Assembly (NCBI GenBank): GCA_017745075.1
Contig: JAGIAD010000028.1
Span: 186,001 to 250,000, forward strand
DNA length: 64,000 nt
Reading direction: 5' to 3'
From: Sphingobacteriaceae bacterium
GTDB lineage: Bacteria; Bacteroidota; Bacteroidia; Sphingobacteriales; Sphingobacteriaceae
Shown here: positions 61,275-64,000 of the stretch, in pieces
Numbering within the stretch: the stretch's first letter is position 1
Layout of the letters: each line of letters starts with the position of its first letter
Notes under the pieces: generated by a model
Told to the model about the DNA's origin: nothing
The model's database searches: none
Seen by the model: the letters and a program-made list of their open reading frames with translations, nothing else
Made by a program: the position numbers and the translations under genes

Positions 61275-61290
61275 ATCGCAATATTACGAT
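61275..61290 (-). promoter_or_regulatory. Probable ArsR operator
   Basis: ATCGCAATATTACGAT, palindromic except for one position pair, 8 bp upstream of the arsR start. AATATTGC recurs just upstream of the Cys-rich gene (60901-60908 region). Confidence 0.6.
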
Positions 61291-61405
61291 AGATAAAGTA
61301 GATATCAAAATTTATATTTAAATCTGTCCAAAACGTTAAGAGCTCCTTCGATTCAACGTTTTACTTAATGTATAAATATTTGTATTTTGAATTAAATTTT
61401 AGGTC

Positions 61406-61819
61406 ATGTGGAAATTTTATGCAATACTCTCTGCTTTGTTTGCCGCTGCAACAGCAATTTTAGCTAAAGTTGGACTAAAAGGTGTTAATGGAAATATTGC
61501 AACGGCTATCAGAACTATAGTTATTCTTTTTGTTGCCTGGGGCATTGTTTTAGCAACCGGAGAAATTTCCCAACTCAAAAATTTGAGTAAAAACAATCTG
61601 TTATTTCTGGGTTTATCGGGATTGGCAACAGGGTTATCGTGGATTTTCTACTTTAAAGCCCTCGAAACAGGAAATGTTTCTAAAGTAGCCCCGATTGATA
61701 AATTAAGCGTAGCCATCGCAATGGGCCTGGCCTTTTTAATCTTAAAAGAACCAATTGATGCTAAAACATTAATTGGTGGCGGTATGATTGTAGCCGGCAG
61801 TCTGGTAATTTTGCTTTAA
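61406..61819 (+). CDS. Half-size EamA/DMT-family transporter
   Basis: A 137-residue membrane protein with one EamA repeat of about five TM helices: FYAILSALFAAATAILAKVG, IATAIRTIVILFVAWGIVLA, NNLLFLGLSGLATGLSWIFY, VAPIDKLSVAIAMGLAFLIL and TLIGGGMIVAGSLVILL. Full EamA proteins have two repeats, so this one must dimerise. It is divergent from arsR by 138 bp; an induced role in arsenic stress is possible but unproven. Confidence 0.88.
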   Translation: MWKFYAILSALFAAATAILAKVGLKGVNGNIATAIRTIVILFVAWGIVLATGEISQLKNLSKNNLLFLGLSGLATGLSWIFYFKALETGNVSKVAPIDKLSVAIAMGLAFLILKEPIDAKTLIGGGMIVAGSLVILL

Positions 61820-62033
61820 AGAAATGGTGTGTATTTTAGCCATGAAACAAAAAAACTGATTGATGATAGTCTTATAAAGTGTACTGGCAACAAATTCGAA
61901 ACAAAAGTCTTTCACTCTTTAGCACAATGGAATACCTCCTTATATACGCGATTAGATATCTATTTTTTTTACAAACACCTGAAAAACAGATAAATATACA
62001 AACTTCGCTACCATTGACAGAATCCAATAAAAG

Positions 62034-62137
62034 TATCGTCATCTCGACTGGAACGTCGTGTAATGGAGAGATCTATCCCGAGATAGATTTAGTTTCGCTG
62101 AGCCATCGGGTTCTCCACTCCGCTCGAAATGACGATA
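62034..62137 (+). repeat. Dispersed palindromic repeat, copy 5
   Basis: Ends TATCGTCATCTCGACTGGAACG and CTCGAAATGACGATA (read inward), with GGAGAGATCTATCCCG inside. It lies in the gap between the convergent EamA and GH92 genes; no other gene is visible in that 379-bp gap. Confidence 0.85.
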
Positions 62138-62148
62138 GTCGAGTAAAC

Positions 62149-62178
62149 AAAACGTCGGCAAAATGGCCGACGTTTTTG
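62149..62178. terminator. Bidirectional terminator after the GH92 gene
   Basis: AAAACGTCGGC (62149-62159) pairs perfectly with GCCGACGTTTT (62166-62176), giving A- and T-runs on both sides. It lies 23 nt after the GH92 stop and may also stop transcripts from the EamA side. Confidence 0.85.
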
Positions 62179-62198
62179 TTGTACAGGATGAGAAGAAA

Positions 62199-64000
62199 TT
62201 ATTTCTTAGGCTTTGCGCTCATGTAAAAAGTAAGCTTTCCGCCGTTAGTGATATCTGCATGCTTGATTTTGTGATCGGTAATTTTTTTTCCATTCAATAA
62301 AACTTTTTCTACATATACATTTTTATCACTTTGTTTAACGGTTTCAATCGTGAAGGTTTTACCGTTTTCCAAGTTAATTACGCCGTGGTTTACCAGTGGG
62401 CTACCTAACGAGTATACATCAGAACCTGGTGCTACCGGGTAAAAACCCAATGAAGAAAACATATACCAGGCACTCATTTGTCCGCAATCATCATTTCCAC
62501 CCAAACCATCAGCAGTAGGTTTATACTGCATGTTTAAGATATGCCGAACCTGGGCCTGTGTTTTCCATGGCTGGTCGGTCCAATTGTAAAGATATACAAT
62601 ATGGTGTGCGGGTTCGTTTCCATGTACGTAGCCACCAATAATGCCCTCACGGGTAATATCTTCTGTGTGCGCAAAAAACTCATCGGGTAAATGCATGGTG
62701 AACAAAGTATCTAAACGCAGGGCAAATTTCTTTTTACCGCCCATCATTTCAATCAGCGAGGAAGGATCTTGTGGTACGAAAAAACTGTAGTTCCAGCTAT
62801 TTCCTTCAATAAAACCTTGTCCTTCGGTATCTTTTGGATCAAAGGACTTTTTAAAAGTACCATCAGCCAATTTCGGACGCATAAATCCCGAAGCACTATC
62901 ATAGTTATTTTTCCAGTTGTTTGAACGTTTGATAAACTCATCGTAAACATCCATACGGTTTAATTTTTTCGCCAATTGCGCAATCGACCAGTCATCATAA
63001 GAATATTCCAGGTTATTGGAAACCGAAATTCCTGATTTTTCAGCAGGAATGTAACCTTTATCCATGTAATAGCCAATTCCTTCATAATCGCGATGTTTAG
63101 CTGTGGCAACGCAGGCATCGAGCGCTTTATTGGCATCACCGGTATAAGTGCCTTTAATAATGGCATCAGAGATTACCGAAACACTATGGTAGCCACTCAT
63201 ACACCAATTATCGTTGGCATAATGCGACCAGATCGGCAACATGTGCAAACTGCTCTGATCGTAATGTGCCAACATCGATTTCACCATATCGTTACTACGC
63301 GCAGGCTGTGTAATATTAAAAAATGGGTGTAAAGCACGATAAGTATCCCAAAGAGAGAATGTAGTGTAATTGGTAAAACCATCTGCTTTATGTATTCCCT
63401 GATCTAAACCTTTATATTCTCCGTTTACATCCGTATAAGTTGTTGGGTTGATATAGGCATGATATAAGGCAGTGTAAAAGTTTATTTTATTATCGTTAGA
63501 AGTGCTTACCTGAATTTTATTCAGTTCTTTATTCCATGTTTCCTGTGCCTGTGCTTTTACTTTTTCAAAATCCCAGCCCGAAATTTCTGTCCGCATATTC
63601 TGCAGGGCGTTTTCCTGACTAACCGGCGATAAAGCAAATTTAATTTTGATCTTCTCTCCTTCCTGCGTATCAAAATCGAAAAACATTTTTATCTTTTTGC
63701 CTGCAATTTCTGGGAAGTTCTGTTCCTGGTTAAATTTACCCCAAAATCCCCTGTATGCCTGTTTAGGGTCATAACTTTTACGTCCGTAGCTTTTAAAAGG
63801 TTTAGAAAAACTCATCGCAAAATATACGGTTCGTGTTCTGGCCCATCCATTGGTTTGGCGGTAACCGGTAACCAGGGTATCGTTTACCACCCGAACGTAA
63901 GTCCACACGGTTTTATCTTCGTAGTTGTATATACCTGCCATTAAATCGAGAATAATATGCGATTGGTCAGATTTAGGAAAAGTATATTGGTGCATACCTA
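62199..64000 (-). CDS. GH92 alpha-1,2-mannosidase (5'-truncated by window edge)
   Basis: About 600 C-terminal residues of a GH92 enzyme that usually has 720-780; the frame stays open to the right edge. Hallmarks: FAMSFSKPFKSYG, SLWDTYRALHPFFNITQP, SHYANDNWCMSGYHSVSVI, the acidic IEGNSWNYSFFVPQD (general-acid Glu region), and GLGGNDDCGQMSAWYMFSSLG with the Asp residues that activate water through calcium. The C-terminus (about 500 onward) is the GH92 beta-domain with KITDHKIKHADI. These exported enzymes release mannose from N-glycans or yeast mannan. The presence of signal peptide or lipobox lies outside the window. Confidence 0.93.
   Translation of the reverse strand, partial: GMHQYTFPKSDQSHIILDLMAGIYNYEDKTVWTYVRVVNDTLVTGYRQTNGWARTRTVYFAMSFSKPFKSYGRKSYDPKQAYRGFWGKFNQEQNFPEIAGKKIKMFFDFDTQEGEKIKIKFALSPVSQENALQNMRTEISGWDFEKVKAQAQETWNKELNKIQVSTSNDNKINFYTALYHAYINPTTYTDVNGEYKGLDQGIHKADGFTNYTTFSLWDTYRALHPFFNITQPARSNDMVKSMLAHYDQSSLHMLPIWSHYANDNWCMSGYHSVSVISDAIIKGTYTGDANKALDACVATAKHRDYEGIGYYMDKGYIPAEKSGISVSNNLEYSYDDWSIAQLAKKLNRMDVYDEFIKRSNNWKNNYDSASGFMRPKLADGTFKKSFDPKDTEGQGFIEGNSWNYSFFVPQDPSSLIEMMGGKKKFALRLDTLFTMHLPDEFFAHTEDITREGIIGGYVHGNEPAHHIVYLYNWTDQPWKTQAQVRHILNMQYKPTADGLGGNDDCGQMSAWYMFSSLGFYPVAPGSDVYSLGSPLVNHGVINLENGKTFTIETVKQSDKNVYVEKVLLNGKKITDHKIKHADITNGGKLTFYMSAKPKK

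Noticed and set aside
26219..62137. CRISPR array made of the repeated palindromes
   Set aside because: The copies are kilobases apart, lack regular spacers and are imperfect palindromes at gene ends.
61879..62226. 115-aa reading frame downstream of the EamA gene
   Set aside because: It runs straight through the dispersed palindrome and the GH92 terminator; its sequence is mostly a translation of the repeat, with no recognisable domain.

Overview
The window looks like a chromosomal stretch of a Bacteroidota bacterium, most likely Sphingobacteriaceae (Pedobacter-like). This rests on gene content, low GC, promoters of the Bacteroidota type (TTTG then TAnnTTTG, clearest in front of the tRNA-Lys gene), a tRNA gene without encoded CCA, and many short lipoproteins. 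There are no rRNA genes, insertion sequences, phage genes or CRISPR arrays. Five or six copies of a dispersed imperfect palindrome sit between genes, mostly where two genes converge.

Layout. 1-2.5 kb: FucP-type sugar MFS permease and an exported formylglycine-generating-enzyme-like lipoprotein. 2.7 kb: tRNA-Lys. 2.9-6 kb: HxlR regulator divergent from SnoaL and DoxX genes, a VOC protein, and a GNAT-NTF2 fusion. 6.3-9 kb: cytosolic triple-PAS/GAF histidine kinase plus single-domain response regulator. 9.3-12.6 kb: exported NTF2-like protein, two tandem paralogous lipoproteins, an Fes-type esterase. 12.7-16.7 kb: araB-araD-araA. 17-18 kb: SCO protein and cytochrome c. 18.4-24.8 kb: TolC/MacA/split MacB tripartite exporter followed by a LytS/LytTR two-component pair. 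24.8-33.9 kb: housekeeping and metabolic genes (conserved 438-aa protein, Hsp20, thioesterase, FolB, GlcD-like oxidase, glutaryl-CoA dehydrogenase, DUF3857/transglutaminase protein, SRPBCC).

34.2-48.3 kb is the most interesting region: a class I lanthipeptide cluster of the pinensin type. A 63-aa precursor with a Gly-Gly leader faces a convergent operon lanT-lanB(N)-lanB(C)-lanC encoding a peptidase-ABC exporter, a split dehydratase and a LanC-like protein whose three zinc ligands appear to be missing. Divergent from lanT runs an operon of two ABC-2 permeases, a TonB-dependent receptor and an ABC ATPase, a likely immunity or uptake module. Near-identical 17-bp palindromes (TTGCAAC-TAT-GTTGCAA type) lie upstream of the precursor gene (two copies), of lanT, and in weaker form of the permease operon, suggesting one unlinked regulator controls all three transcripts.

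48.4-53 kb: lysA and lysC with two tiny, translationally coupled membrane-protein genes squeezed between them, then a phosphohexomutase. 53.3-59.6 kb: a solitary fabF with a large 5'-leader hairpin, a TetR-controlled thioesterase/SDR pair with matching operators at both promoters, an AraC regulator and two paralogous SDRs. 59.8-61.8 kb: an ars operon (arsR, Cys-rich DUF6428-like gene, arsC) whose arsenite permease has been deleted down to a 33-codon C-terminal relic, plus a half-size EamA transporter. 62.2-64 kb: a GH92 alpha-mannosidase whose 5' end lies outside the window.
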